Shown piece by piece: positions 1-9,700 of a stretch of DNA of 64,000 nucleotides. The notes beneath the pieces were generated by a model. It did not search any database, was not told the DNA's origin, and worked only from the letters and a program-made list of their open reading frames with translations. The stretch is from Xanthomonas dyei. Lineage in GTDB: Bacteria; Pseudomonadota; Gammaproteobacteria; Xanthomonadales; Xanthomonadaceae. Within the stretch, counting starts at the first letter, position 1; every line of letters starts with the position of its first letter. The DNA lies in NCBI RefSeq assembly GCF_002939865.1, contig NZ_MDEE01000003.1, positions 1 through 64,000 on the forward strand, written 5' to 3'. Made by a program: the position numbers and the translations under genes.

Positions 1-64
1 GATCCAGGCTCTGACGGCAGCCCACGCCGGCTCTCGACACCTAAACTGCCAGATTCCGAACAGA

Positions 65-360
65 TAAGGCTCGGTGGCGGCATCCATGCCGCGTAAGGTC
101 CCGCGACGGTAGGCGGGCAAGGACCAGTCGAGTTGGTCGGGGTGCATGGCTTGAAAAAAGCCACCGATTCACTCTCTGCTGTGGTGTCCTTGCCGATCGC
201 GGGACCGGGTGGCGGCATGGATGCCGCCACCGAGCCTTACACGGACGTACTCGCAGCCTGTCCCGCGAGCGGTGACGGGGCCGCGCCCTCGACCGACTCG
301 GCGTTTGACCTGGGCTTTTGACTGCATCCAACAAGATGCGGCCAACACACGATTCTTGTC
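65..360. repeat. Dispersed repeat R2, copy 1
   Basis: Positions 1-392 hold no convincing gene. About 65-360 is a diverged inverted copy of the sequence at 40200-40518. Both contain the near-palindrome GCGGCATCCATGCCGC (here near 76 and again, in opposite sense, near 212), a GGACGTACT-GCAG-CTGTCCCGCGA block, and a short open frame ending in the peptide SAFDL(G/D)F plus stop (here 319-321). The open frames look incidental, but the shared ending is curious. It is probably a non-autonomous element or decayed mobile sequence; no transposase is visible. Confidence 0.7.
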
Positions 361-392
361 GGCCGACCGTTCAAGACGTCAGCCGCATTGAT

Positions 393-1061
393 TCAACGGC
401 ACCATTGCTGTTCGCAGGGCACGCCATCGTTGTCGTCGTCCATTACGGTATTTGGGCAGTGCTGCAGTACGTAAGTGGCGTCTTCGCAGGAGTTCATCTG
501 CGAGCAATGCGTGCGTCCTCCACAGCTGTAGTGCGGTGTGTGGACGGGCGTGGCGGACGTTCTGCTTGCAGATGCGGGTGCCGTTACCACAGGCGAGCTC
601 TGAGCCGAGGTACGGGCTGGCAGCGTCCTGCCTGCCGGTGTTCGTGCTCGTGCAGATGTCGGTGCCGTTGACGCTGACGAAGTCTTGGGGAGCTCAGGGT
701 CTGGCATCCGCGTTTTCCCATTGAGATACGCATAGCCTCCAGCGCCTGCCACAAGCAAGAGCAACATGACTTTGCCAAGCCGGACGGGGCTATGAGCCGA
801 TGTTGATTGCGCCGCTACATGCTGCCGGCGCCGGCTGCGCTTGGCTGCCTGTGTGCCGGCACGCATGACGCGCACGGCACGTGGGCGGCCGTCCGGGCCC
901 GGCTCGGTCTCGAAGGAAATCAACTCGCCGATGCGCGGTGCCATCGGGCTGCGTGGAAACGCAGAAATGTGGACGAACAAGTCGTCCCCGGGCTGTGTCG
1001 GGCTGATGAAGCCGAAGCCACGATCGGCAGTCCAGCGGGTCAACGTCCCCTGTGTGCGCAT
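393..1061 (-). CDS. Cold-shock domain / membrane / Excalibur fusion protein
   Basis: The 222-aa product starts with a cold-shock domain (about residues 3-66). It has the RNP1-like GFGFI and the DLFVHIS strand that bind single-stranded nucleic acid. A basic stretch and one membrane segment (VMLLLLVAGAGGYAYL, about 98-113) follow. Then comes a Ser/Thr/Ala/Pro-rich linker and a C-terminal Excalibur-like domain with DDDNDGVPCE and paired cysteines, a predicted calcium-binding extracytoplasmic module. The topology implied is a cytoplasmic nucleic-acid-binding head and a periplasmic tail. It stands alone on its strand, separated by a terminator from the yceI operon upstream. The role is unknown; the domain calls are clear. 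Confidence 0.85.
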   Translation of the reverse strand: MRTQGTLTRWTADRGFGFISPTQPGDDLFVHISAFPRSPMAPRIGELISFETEPGPDGRPRAVRVMRAGTQAAKRSRRRQHVAAQSTSAHSPVRLGKVMLLLLVAGAGGYAYLNGKTRMPDPELPKTSSASTAPTSARARTPAGRTLPARTSAQSSPVVTAPASASRTSATPVHTPHYSCGGRTHCSQMNSCEDATYVLQHCPNTVMDDDNDGVPCEQQWCR

Positions 1062-1125
1062 TGGCGGCGTCCCTGAGTGGACGCCAAGTCTAGCTGTCGT
1101 GCGGTGTCATCCGGCCGCCGAGCAT

Positions 1126-1163
1126 AAAAAAAGCGGCGGACCCGACGAGGTAGTCCGCCGCTC
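1126..1163 (-). terminator. Rho-independent terminator of the yceI/cybB operon
   Basis: Read on the minus strand, the arms GCGGCGGAC and GTCCGCCGC (plus-strand 1133-1141 and 1153-1161) form a 9-bp GC stem followed by seven T residues (plus-strand A-run 1126-1132). It lies about 30 bp beyond the stop codon of the last operon gene. Confidence 0.9.
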
Positions 1164-1193
1164 AGTGGCCGCGTCCGGTTGCGGCCTGTGGCC

Positions 1194-1763
1194 TTACTTC
1201 GCCTTCAACACGACCTTGGTGCTGATCGCGGTTTCGTTGGGGATGGTCTTGGTGTCGGCCCAGTCGCCGCCGCCCACACCGAAGTCCAGCCGCTTGACCA
1301 CCGCCTTGCCCGCCAGCACCGGCTGCGCGCCCGGTGTCCAGGTAAAGGTCAGCGTGACCGGCTTGCTGACGCCGCGCAGTTCCAGTGTGCCGTCGGCCGC
1401 GTACTGGCTGCCGCCGAGCGCACGGAACTTGTCGGCGCGATAGCGCGCGGTGGCGAACTTGGCGACGTTGAAAAAGTCCGGGCCTTGCAGGGTCGAATCG
1501 CGATCGTTGTTGCCGCTGATCGCGCTGGCCAGCGGAATGCGCACATCGAGCTTGGCTGCGGCCAGATTGGCCGGATCGAAACTCAGCGTGGTGTCGAAAC
1601 CGGGGAATTTGCCGGTGAACACTTCGCCGTCGTACTTGCTGGCGAACACCAGCGAGGAGCCGGGCGCCTGGACGTAGTCGGCGGCCAGCACCGGCGCGGT
1701 GGCGAAAGTGGCGACCAGCGACGCGGCGACCAGCAGGGGAGAGGCGAACAACTTGGACGACAT
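1194..1763 (-). CDS. YceI-family periplasmic lipid-binding protein
   Basis: This 189-aa protein has a clean Sec signal peptide ending in APVLA-A, so it is periplasmic. The mature part is a YceI lipocalin-like beta-barrel with the usual DxxxS..F..K opening, internal FDPANLAAAKLDV strand and C-terminal GVGGGDWADTKTIPNE segment. Family members bind isoprenoid or amide lipids, and several accompany cytochrome b561. It is the last gene of a three-gene operon, 9 bp after the cytochrome gene and just before a terminator. The ligand cannot be inferred. Confidence 0.93.
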   Translation of the reverse strand: MSSKLFASPLLVAASLVATFATAPVLAADYVQAPGSSLVFASKYDGEVFTGKFPGFDTTLSFDPANLAAAKLDVRIPLASAISGNNDRDSTLQGPDFFNVAKFATARYRADKFRALGGSQYAADGTLELRGVSKPVTLTFTWTPGAQPVLAGKAVVKRLDFGVGGGDWADTKTIPNETAISTKVVLKAK

Positions 1764-1772
1764 GGGAAATCC

Positions 1773-2336
1773 TTAGGGTTTGGAGGACAGCCAGCCGCGC
1801 GGCAACATCCGCGCCAGGGTGGCATCACGCTGGAAAATATGGTGGTACAGCGCAGCGCCGGCGTGCGCCAGCACCACAGCGATCAACAGCCAGAAGCCCC
1901 ACTCGTGGACGACATGAGAGGCGGCGCGTAGCTGCTCGTCCGGGCCGCTGAGCTTGGGCACCGCGAACAGGCCGAACCAGCGGAACGGGCGCAAGCCACT
2001 GCTGGAGTCGTACAGCCAGCCCGACAGCGGCATGGCGAAAATCATGGCGTAGAGCAGCCAGTGGGTCAGCCCGGCGATCCGTTCCTGCCAGCGCGGGGTG
2101 CCCGCCACCGGCGGCGGCGCGCCTGCGTACAGACGCCAACCCAGGCGCGCGATCACCAGCGCCAGCACGGTCAGCCCCACCGATTTGTGCGCGGTATAGA
2201 CCCAGAAGTATTTCGGTGTCTTGGGCAGTTCGCCCATGGTCAGGCCGACGATGCCCAGCACCAGAATCAGCAAGGCGATCAGCCAATGCAGGGTCTGGCT
2301 GACACCGCCCCAGCGCTCGCTGTTTTTCAGGCTCAT
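1773..2336 (-). CDS. Cytochrome b561 family protein
   Basis: The 187-aa protein has four predicted membrane helices and the conserved histidines of bacterial cytochrome b561: TLHW in helix 1, TAHKS in helix 2, LTHW in helix 3 and the C-terminal HxxHE..LAHAGAALYHH region. These ligate two b hemes, so it should shuttle electrons between quinol and a periplasmic partner. Its ATG overlaps the upstream yceI stop codon (ATGA), indicating translational coupling. Being flanked by two YceI proteins suggests a shared quinone or isoprenoid-linked role, which is inference. Confidence 0.93.
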   Translation of the reverse strand: MSLKNSERWGGVSQTLHWLIALLILVLGIVGLTMGELPKTPKYFWVYTAHKSVGLTVLALVIARLGWRLYAGAPPPVAGTPRWQERIAGLTHWLLYAMIFAMPLSGWLYDSSSGLRPFRWFGLFAVPKLSGPDEQLRAASHVVHEWGFWLLIAVVLAHAGAALYHHIFQRDATLARMLPRGWLSSKP

Positions 2337-2995
2337 GTTCCCGATTCCTGGGCGGCAGGCGCGTCAGTGGTGGCAGGTTCGGCTTGCGCCGGCGCTGCGT
2401 CGTCGTCGGCGCGGCCTTCGCGCACGGCTTCGGCTTCGATGCGCAACTCCACGGTGTCGCCGATCATCGACTTCCATGCATCGACCCCGAACTCCGCCCG
2501 GCTCAGCGTGGCGGTTGCCGAGAAGCCGGCAGTGCGGCGAAACGGCGGCAGCGGGTGGCGCTTGAGCGCGTTGAGGGTGACGTCCAGGGTCACCGGGCGG
2601 GTGACGCCGTGCAGGGTCAGGTTGCCGGTGACCTTGGCTTGGTTCTCGCCGCTGGCCTCCACGCGCGTGGAGACGAAATGCGCGTCGGGAAAGCGCTCGG
2701 CGTCGAGTAGGTTACGTGCCAGGGTGGCCTGGTTCCACTTGGCATCGCCCAGGTCGGCACGGTGCAGCGGCACGGTCACATCCAGCCGCGCGGCGGCCCA
2801 GTCGTCCGGGTCGAACACCAGCGTTCCGCTACTGCCCGACACGGTGCCCAATGCCTTGGAAAAGCCGGCATGGTCGACCGCGAACAGCACACGGGTGTGC
2901 ACCGGGTCCAGCGCATAGCGCACCGGTGCGGCGGAGGCGGCCAGGCTGGTCAGTGCCAGGGCGGGAAGGAGCAGCAGGCGGGCGATGGGCGTCAT
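2333..2995 (-). CDS. YceI-family periplasmic protein (first gene of operon)
   Basis: This 220-aa protein has a signal peptide (LALTSLAASA-A) and a YceI barrel starting YALDPVHTRVLFAVDHAGF and ending in the EFGVDAWKSMIGDTVELRIEAEAV strand. An acidic, Ala/Pro-rich tail of about 35 residues is not usual for the family. It is a divergent paralogue of the YceI gene at 1194-1763. It overlaps the cytochrome gene by 4 bp and is divergent from the hybrid kinase at 3092 across 96 bp that must hold both promoters. Confidence 0.92.
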   Translation of the reverse strand: MTPIARLLLLPALALTSLAASAAPVRYALDPVHTRVLFAVDHAGFSKALGTVSGSSGTLVFDPDDWAAARLDVTVPLHRADLGDAKWNQATLARNLLDAERFPDAHFVSTRVEASGENQAKVTGNLTLHGVTRPVTLDVTLNALKRHPLPPFRRTAGFSATATLSRAEFGVDAWKSMIGDTVELRIEAEAVREGRADDDAAPAQAEPATTDAPAAQESGT

Positions 2996-3091
2996 GGGCG
3001 GATTCTAGACACATCCCGGCGCTGCGCGCGCGGCTTGCGCTTGCAACGATCCATTGCGAGCATGCCGGCTGGACGTGGAAAGGATTCCCGC

Positions 3092-6000
3092 ATGCGCGGT
3101 CTGTTACTGGGGTTGCTCGTTGCGTTGATGGCGTTGCCGGCCCTGGCCGAGGTGCCTGCCATCCCGCGCTTTCGCATTGTGGGTGCCGCCGAAGGGCTGC
3201 CCTCGACCATGATTACCGCAATCGCACAGGATCGTGCGGGCTATCTGTGGATGACCACCACCGATGGCCTGGTTCGGTATGACGGCGCCGAGTTCAAGGT
3301 ATGGCGTAACGATCCGACCGATCGCTACTCGCTGCGCAGCAATGCCCTGCAGGCGATGTATATCGACGACCAGGATCGCATCTGGCTGGCACTGGCGGGT
3401 GCCGGGCTGGCAATGCTGAGCGCCGATCGCAGCAAATTTACCGCCTATCTTCCCGACGACGTTGCTGCGCTGGCGTTGGGAGATATCTATGCCATTGCCG
3501 GCCGCGGCGATGAGATCTGGCTCGGCATGTCGACCGGGAATGTCTTGCGCCTGGATGCCAAGGGGCATTTCAGCTCACTCGATCTGTCCAAGATGGAAGA
3601 TCCGCTAGACCCCAATCCGGTCTACGCCCTGGCCCTGGACGACCGTGAGCGCATGTGGATCGGGACGCTCGGCGGTTTGGCGTACTACGACGGGCTGGCC
3701 TTGCACCGCGTGCGACCGGATGGCGACGCCAGCGGCATCAATGCGCTGCAGTGGGTAGGCCAGCGGCTGTGGAGCTCCTCGGACACCGGGTTGCGCTATA
3801 TGGATTCCTCCGGTGGGTGGCATACGCCCACCTGGGCCTCGATGTTTGCGGCAGGCAATCGGGTCTGGACGGTGGCCGATGCCGGAGATGGCGAATTCTG
3901 GCTCGGCACCGAGCAGGGGCTATGGCACACCCGTGCCGATCATCCACCGACGCCGGTCAACAACGGGGATGAACCGTTGGTTTCCAATCGTCATGTCACC
4001 ACCATCTGGCGAAGTCCGCATGGGGGGATCTGGGTACCCCTGCATGGCCGCGGGCTTGCCTACCTGCGCGAGGACTGGCGTCGGACGGCAGCCTTCAAGC
4101 AGGTCAACGATCAGGGCAAAGGCATCTCTTGCAGCCTTGCACCGGCCAATCGCTCTGGCGGCCTGTGGCAGTTCGATAGCAGTGGCAGGTTGCTGCGCTA
4201 CGACACATCGTCTGGCGCCTTGGTGCAGACCGTAATCCAGCATCCGGATCTGCGTGAGATGGAAGTCACCTCCGCGCTGGAAGACGGTCGCGGGCAGCTC
4301 TGGCTCGGTAACGCGCGGCATGCACTGTCGCGTCTGGACCTGACCACTGGAGAGCTGACCCATTTCACCGGGGATGGGCCCGCCGAGGCGGTGCTCTGGA
4401 TCGGGGAGCCCGGCGATGGCACCGTGTGGACAGCGTTCGAGCAAGTGATCCAGCGACGCGACCTCGTCAGCGGGCGCATCCTGGAGACGATCTCCCCAAA
4501 CGATCTGCATGGCCTGAAGGAGTTGCCGTACTACCAGATCAGCATGGGGCCGGATGGGCGCGTGTGGATCAGCGGTACTGGCGGAGTGTATGCCTGGCAT
4601 GCCGACACGCATCGATTCATGCTGGTGCCGGGGCTGGATGTCGACTTTATCCAGCGCTTTGTCGTCAAGGATCGCAATCGCATATGGCTTTACATCGCCG
4701 GTAGCATCGAGCGCTGGGAGCAAGGCAATGGCGTCTGGAAACGGGTAAGCCGCATTCGCGCTGCCGAAGGATTTCCCGCCATGGATGCCTACGGTCTTGA
4801 GCTGGATGCGCTTGGGCGCGTGTGGATGTCCGGCCCGCGTGGCCTATGGCGTATCGACCCCCGCACAACGCCTGCCAAAATCCGCAGTTTCAGTGCGCGT
4901 GACGGGTTGACCAGCCAGGAGTTCAGTCGCCGCTGCCTGCTGATGTCCAACAACGGTGTGTTGGTGGGCGGGACCGCCGACGGATTCACGCTGCTGATCG
5001 ATACCAACGCGCCGGACGTTCCCTCGTTTACCCCGCAGATGCGACTGGAAGCGGTGAGCGTCCAGCAGGGCGATCGACGTCGCGCATTGCCGATCGGTGG
5101 TGGTTTTTCGCTGGTGCCGAGCGATCGACAGTTGCGCATCAATATGCGGCTGCTATCTTTCATCGATCCGATGGCGAACCATTACCGCACGCGATTGAAC
5201 GGTTTCGACACCGATTGGGTCGAGCATGGGGCTGCGGGCATGCGCGAGTTTTCATCGTTGCCGCCGGGCAATTATGTGCTTGAGATGCAGGGTGTGGATC
5301 CGCTTGGCAATGCATCGCAGGTGCAATCGCTGCAGTTCTCGGTGCTGCCGCCCTGGTGGCGCAGCGACGTCGGCATTGCGTTGATCTGCATGGTCGGCCT
5401 GCTGCTCAGTGCACTGCTTGCCGCGGCCTACCGGCATCGTGTGCGCATGCGGGCGCAGTGGCAGCTGGCCCAGCACAAGCGCGAGCTGGCCGAGCAGGCG
5501 TCGTTGGCCAAGACCCGCTTTCTGGCGACCTTGGGGCATGAGGTGCGCACGCCGATGACCGGTGTGCTGGGGATGAGCGAGCTGTTGTTGCAGACACCGC
5601 TGGATGCGCGCCAGCAGGGCTACGCCGGCGCGATCCAGTCGGCCGGCAAGCACTTGCTGCGACTGGTCAACGATGCCCTGGATCTGGCGCGGATCGAAGC
5701 CGGCAAGCTGCCGCTGGACAATCGCGATTTCGATCTACGTCTGCTGATCGGGCAAGTGGTCGAACTGGTTCGTCCCAGTGCCGAGCAGAAGCAGCTGGCG
5801 TTCGCGTGCGAACTGGATGACGCGCTGCCGCCGGCACTGCATGGCGATGCCAGCCGCGTGCAGCAGATTCTGCTCAATCTGCTGTTCAATGCGGTCAAGT
5901 TCACCGAGCGCGGCGGCGTGCAATTGCGCGTCTCGGCGTTGCCGCAGAGCCCGACACAAGGCATCCGGGTGGAGGTGCGCGACACCGGGCCCGGCATGAG

Positions 6001-6649
6001 CGTCGAGCAGCGTGGGCGCCTGTTCCAGCGCTTTGAACAGGCCGAAGGCGCACTGACCCTGGCCCGGCATGGCGGCAGTGGGCTGGGCCTGGCGATCTGC
6101 CGTGAGCTTGCTGCGGCGATGGGCGGCGTGGTGAGCGTGGACAGCGAATTGGGCCAGGGCGCGTGCTTCGTGGTGGAGCTGCCGCTGCGTTGGGTGGCGA
6201 CGTTGCCTGCGGCGGCCCCGGCTCCAGCACGCGCGGTCGTTGCCAGGGATCAGGCACCGCTGCAGTTGCTGCTGGTGGAAGACGACCCGACCGTGGCGCA
6301 GGTGATCGTGGGGTTGCTGCAGACGCGCGGGCACCAGGTCACCCATGTCTTGCATGGGTTGGCCGCCTTGGCCGAGGTGAGTACGCGTAGCTTCGACGCC
6401 GGGTTATGCGATCTGGATCTGCCCGGCCTGGACGGTGCCGCGCTGGTGGCGCAACTGCGCGCGCGCGGGGTGCGCTTCCCGATCGTGGCGGTGACCGCGC
6501 GGGCCGACGCCGATGCCGAGCCGCAGGCGATGGCGGCTGGCTGCAATGGTTTCCTGCGCAAGCCGGTCACCGGTGAGCTGCTGGCGAACGCCCTGGCACG
6601 GGCGCTTGCCGAGGCTGCCGACTCGCCGGACGACAGCGCCGCCGACTAG
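3092..6649 (+). CDS. Hybrid sensor histidine kinase, propeller type (paralogue 1)
   Basis: The 1185-aa inner-membrane sensor has a signal peptide (LLGLLVALMALPALA). Two seven-bladed propellers of reg_prop repeats follow, with motifs such as DRAGYLWMTTTDGLVRYDG. Next are a Y_Y_Y immunoglobulin-like domain (about 660-755), one membrane helix (760-780), HisKA with H816 in GHEVRTP, HATPase_c (NAVKF, DTGPGMS, GSGLGLA) and a receiver with phospho-acceptor D1107 in DLDLPGLDG. No DNA-binding output domain is present, so a separate phosphotransfer partner is expected. ATG 3092 is preceded by AAAGGA and gives the signal peptide. The open frame continues upstream without coding character. It is the first of three tandem paralogues. 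Confidence 0.95.
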   Translation: MRGLLLGLLVALMALPALAEVPAIPRFRIVGAAEGLPSTMITAIAQDRAGYLWMTTTDGLVRYDGAEFKVWRNDPTDRYSLRSNALQAMYIDDQDRIWLALAGAGLAMLSADRSKFTAYLPDDVAALALGDIYAIAGRGDEIWLGMSTGNVLRLDAKGHFSSLDLSKMEDPLDPNPVYALALDDRERMWIGTLGGLAYYDGLALHRVRPDGDASGINALQWVGQRLWSSSDTGLRYMDSSGGWHTPTWASMFAAGNRVWTVADAGDGEFWLGTEQGLWHTRADHPPTPVNNGDEPLVSNRHVTTIWRSPHGGIWVPLHGRGLAYLREDWRRTAAFKQVNDQGKGISCSLAPANRSGGLWQFDSSGRLLRYDTSSGALVQTVIQHPDLREMEVTSALEDGRGQLWLGNARHALSRLDLTTGELTHFTGDGPAEAVLWIGEPGDGTVWTAFEQVIQRRDLVSGRILETISPNDLHGLKELPYYQISMGPDGRVWISGTGGVYAWHADTHRFMLVPGLDVDFIQRFVVKDRNRIWLYIAGSIERWEQGNGVWKRVSRIRAAEGFPAMDAYGLELDALGRVWMSGPRGLWRIDPRTTPAKIRSFSARDGLTSQEFSRRCLLMSNNGVLVGGTADGFTLLIDTNAPDVPSFTPQMRLEAVSVQQGDRRRALPIGGGFSLVPSDRQLRINMRLLSFIDPMANHYRTRLNGFDTDWVEHGAAGMREFSSLPPGNYVLEMQGVDPLGNASQVQSLQFSVLPPWWRSDVGIALICMVGLLLSALLAAAYRHRVRMRAQWQLAQHKRELAEQASLAKTRFLATLGHEVRTPMTGVLGMSELLLQTPLDARQQGYAGAIQSAGKHLLRLVNDALDLARIEAGKLPLDNRDFDLRLLIGQVVELVRPSAEQKQLAFACELDDALPPALHGDASRVQQILLNLLFNAVKFTERGGVQLRVSALPQSPTQGIRVEVRDTGPGMSVEQRGRLFQRFEQAEGALTLARHGGSGLGLAICRELAAAMGGVVSVDSELGQGACFVVELPLRWVATLPAAAPAPARAVVARDQAPLQLLLVEDDPTVAQVIVGLLQTRGHQVTHVLHGLAALAEVSTRSFDAGLCDLDLPGLDGAALVAQLRARGVRFPIVAVTARADADAEPQAMAAGCNGFLRKPVTGELLANALARALAEAADSPDDSAAD

Positions 6650-6731
6650 GGGCAAGTGCGCCGGAGCGGGTACAGTGCAGTCCGGCCGGGGAGTGCGCGC
6701 GATCGCGCAGGTGGCTGGGACAAGGATGACG

Positions 6732-9700
6732 ATGAAACAGGTAGTGCTGTCCGTGCTTGCTGTCGTGGCGCTGTTGATCGGCGTGGAGGCAGCGGCGGTG
6801 AACCAGATCGAGACGCCGCGGATGCGCCGGTTCGGCCCGAGCGAAGGCCTGCCTTCGCGCATGGTGCTGGCACTGGCGCAGGATCGGCAGGGCTATGTCT
6901 GGGCGGCCACCAGCGACGGCCTGGCGCGTCATGACGGTATCGGCCTGCAGGTATGGCAACACGACCCGCACAATGCCCGCTCGATTCCCGGCAACGAGGT
7001 GGAAACGCTCCTGGTCGACGATCGCGACCGGGTGTGGTTGGGCGTCAACGACTCGCCACTGAGCATGCTGGATGCGGACCGTGCGGCATTCACGACCTTT
7101 CCGGACGTTGCGCAAGCCTGTGGCGGGCAGGTCTGGGCGCTGGCGCAGGCGCAGGGTGCGCTGTGGATCGGAAGCAGCAGCGGTGGCTTGTGCCGCCGCG
7201 AGGAAAATGGCCGCATCACGGTCTTCCGTGCCACCCCCGACGCAGCGGACGGGCTGCCCAGCGACACCATCATGAGCATGCTCACCGATGCGCGCGGCCG
7301 GTTGTGGATCGGGACCGCTGGCGGGCTGGTGATGCGCGACGGCGAGCGCTTCGTGCGCGTCGCGCCGGACCGCCTGAGCGCGATGGTGTTAAAGCTCAGC
7401 AAGGATCCCGATGGCACGCTGTGGGTGGGAAGCGGCAAAGGCCTGTATCGGGTGACCCCGGCCGGCGTGCTTGAACCTGCGCCCTGGAAAGGAGCTTCCA
7501 GCGTGCGTGCCGGCAGCGTGGTGCACGACGTGCATGGCGGTTACTGGGTGGGTGCGGCCGATGGGTTTTTCCGCGTTGCGCCGGGCGAAACCAAACTACG
7601 CGTCATGGAGGGCGATCGGGGCAGCGGCTTTCTCACCGCGCACAGTGGCGTGCTCGATGTGATGCAGGACCGTCAGGGCGGTGTGTGGCTGGGGCTGATT
7701 TCGCAGGGCCTGGCCTATCTGCCGCCGGATTGGCGGCGCTTCTCCACGATCCTGCAGGCGCAAGGAAAGCCGCTGGAAAGCCTGTACCTGATGAACGCAG
7801 CCGCCGACGGCGACAGCTTCCTGGTGACGACCGGCGAAGGGGTGTATCGCGTCGGCGATCAAGGCGAGATCGTCCCCGTGCTGCACAGCGATGTGCTGGG
7901 AGGCGGCAGCGTGCAGTCGGTGCTACCGGCCGGCGATGGCAGCCTGTGGGTGGCGCTGCAGAAGGGGGTGACGCGCTATCAGCCCAAGACCGGAGAAAAA
8001 CATGCGCTGGCGATGCAGATCGACACCTCCGATGCGCGTCGCGTGGAACTGATGACGCCGGGCATCGATGGCGAGTTCTGGTTGTCGATCGTCGAAGGCG
8101 GCGTGCAGCGGCGTGCGGCGGATGGCCGCCTGCTGGCCACCTTTCGCTTCGGTACCGACCTCAGCGAAGTGGGCGGCATGGTGCAGCAACTGCTCGTGCG
8201 CCCGGATGGCTCGGCATGGGTGGCCGCCGGCGACGGGCTGTGGGTCTGGCAGGGCGAGCGCTTTCGCAAGGTGATCGGCGGCGCCGACGCTGCGCCTGAA
8301 GTCTATGCGTTGGCGTTCGTGTCGCCGCGCGAGTTCTGGGCCGGGCGGCCTGGGGCGATCGAGCGCTACCGCTGGGATGGTACCAATGCGCAGTTGCTTG
8401 AGCGGGTGGGCCACGCGCAGGGTATGCCCTCCACCGAGATTCGCGGACTGGCGCTTGGCGGCACGGACACTGTCTGGGCGACCACCTCGCGCGGCCTGTA
8501 CGCCTACCGGCGCGGGCAACCGCAGGTGCGCATGTTCGGGCAGCGCGACGGCCTGCCGGACAGCGAATTTTCGATGCGCCCACCGGTGGTCGGCCCCAGC
8601 GGGCAGGTGCTGGCACTGACCACCAGCGGCATCGTGTTGTTCGATCCCGCGCAGCCCTTTGCACCGGCACCGGTGGCGCGGTTGGTGATCGAATCGGTGC
8701 AGGTCCGCCGCAACGATGCCGAGCGTCTGCAGCTACTGCCGCACAAAGAGACGATCGTGCTGCAGGCACGCGATCGCGATCTACGCATCAGCGCGCGGTT
8801 GCTGTCGTTCGTCGATCCTGCCTCGGCACGCTATCGCTACCGTGTGGAGGGTTACGACGCGGGGTGGGTGGAGCAGGGCGCCACCGGCGAACGTGTGATG
8901 TCGCGGCTGCCGCCGGGCGACTACCGCATCGACGTGCAGGCGCGTGCCGGCGACGGCAACTGGATCGCCGCACCCTCGCTGCACCTGCAGGTGCGTCCGC
9001 CGTGGTGGCTGAGTACGCCGGCGCAGTTGGTTGCGGTGCTGTTGGGCGTGCTGCTGCTTTGCCTGGGCGTGTGGGGCTGGCGGCGACGCGTGCGTCGTCA
9101 GCAGGAGTGGGTGCTGGCGCAGCAGCGCCAGCAACTTGCCGAGCAGGCTTCGATCGCCAAGTCGCACTTTCTGGCCACCCTGGGGCATGAGGTGCGCACG
9201 CCGATGACCGGTGTGCTGGGCATGAGCGAGCTGCTGCTGGCTACGCCGCTGGATGCGAAACAGCGCAGCCACGTCGATGCGATCCGCAAGGCCGGTGCGC
9301 ATCTGCTGCGGCTGGTCAACGATGCGCTGGATCTGGCACGGATCGAAGCGGGCAAGCTGGAATTGGTGCAGCAGCCGTTCGATCCATCGCAGCTGACCCA
9401 GGAACTGGCCGACTTCATGCACCCCATCGTCGAGGCGCGTGGGCTGCGGTTTCATTACCGCAATCAGTTGCCCGCCGATCTGTCGGTGATGGGCGACGCC
9501 ACGCGGGTGCGGCAGATTCTGATCAACCTGCTTGGCAATGCGATCAAGTTCGCCGAACGCGGTGAAGTAGGGCTTTCCGTCAGCCTGCACGGCGACTGCC
9601 TGCGCTTCAAGGTGCGCGACTCCGGTCCCGGCATCGGGCCCGAGCAGCAGAAGCGTCTGTTTCAACGCTTCGAACAGGGCGAAGGCGCGCGTACCAGCGC

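Noticed and set aside
2762..3091. N-terminal extension of kinase 1 and a longer start
   Set aside because: The extension overlaps the divergent yceI gene and lacks protein character; ATG 3092 has a ribosome-binding site and a signal peptide.
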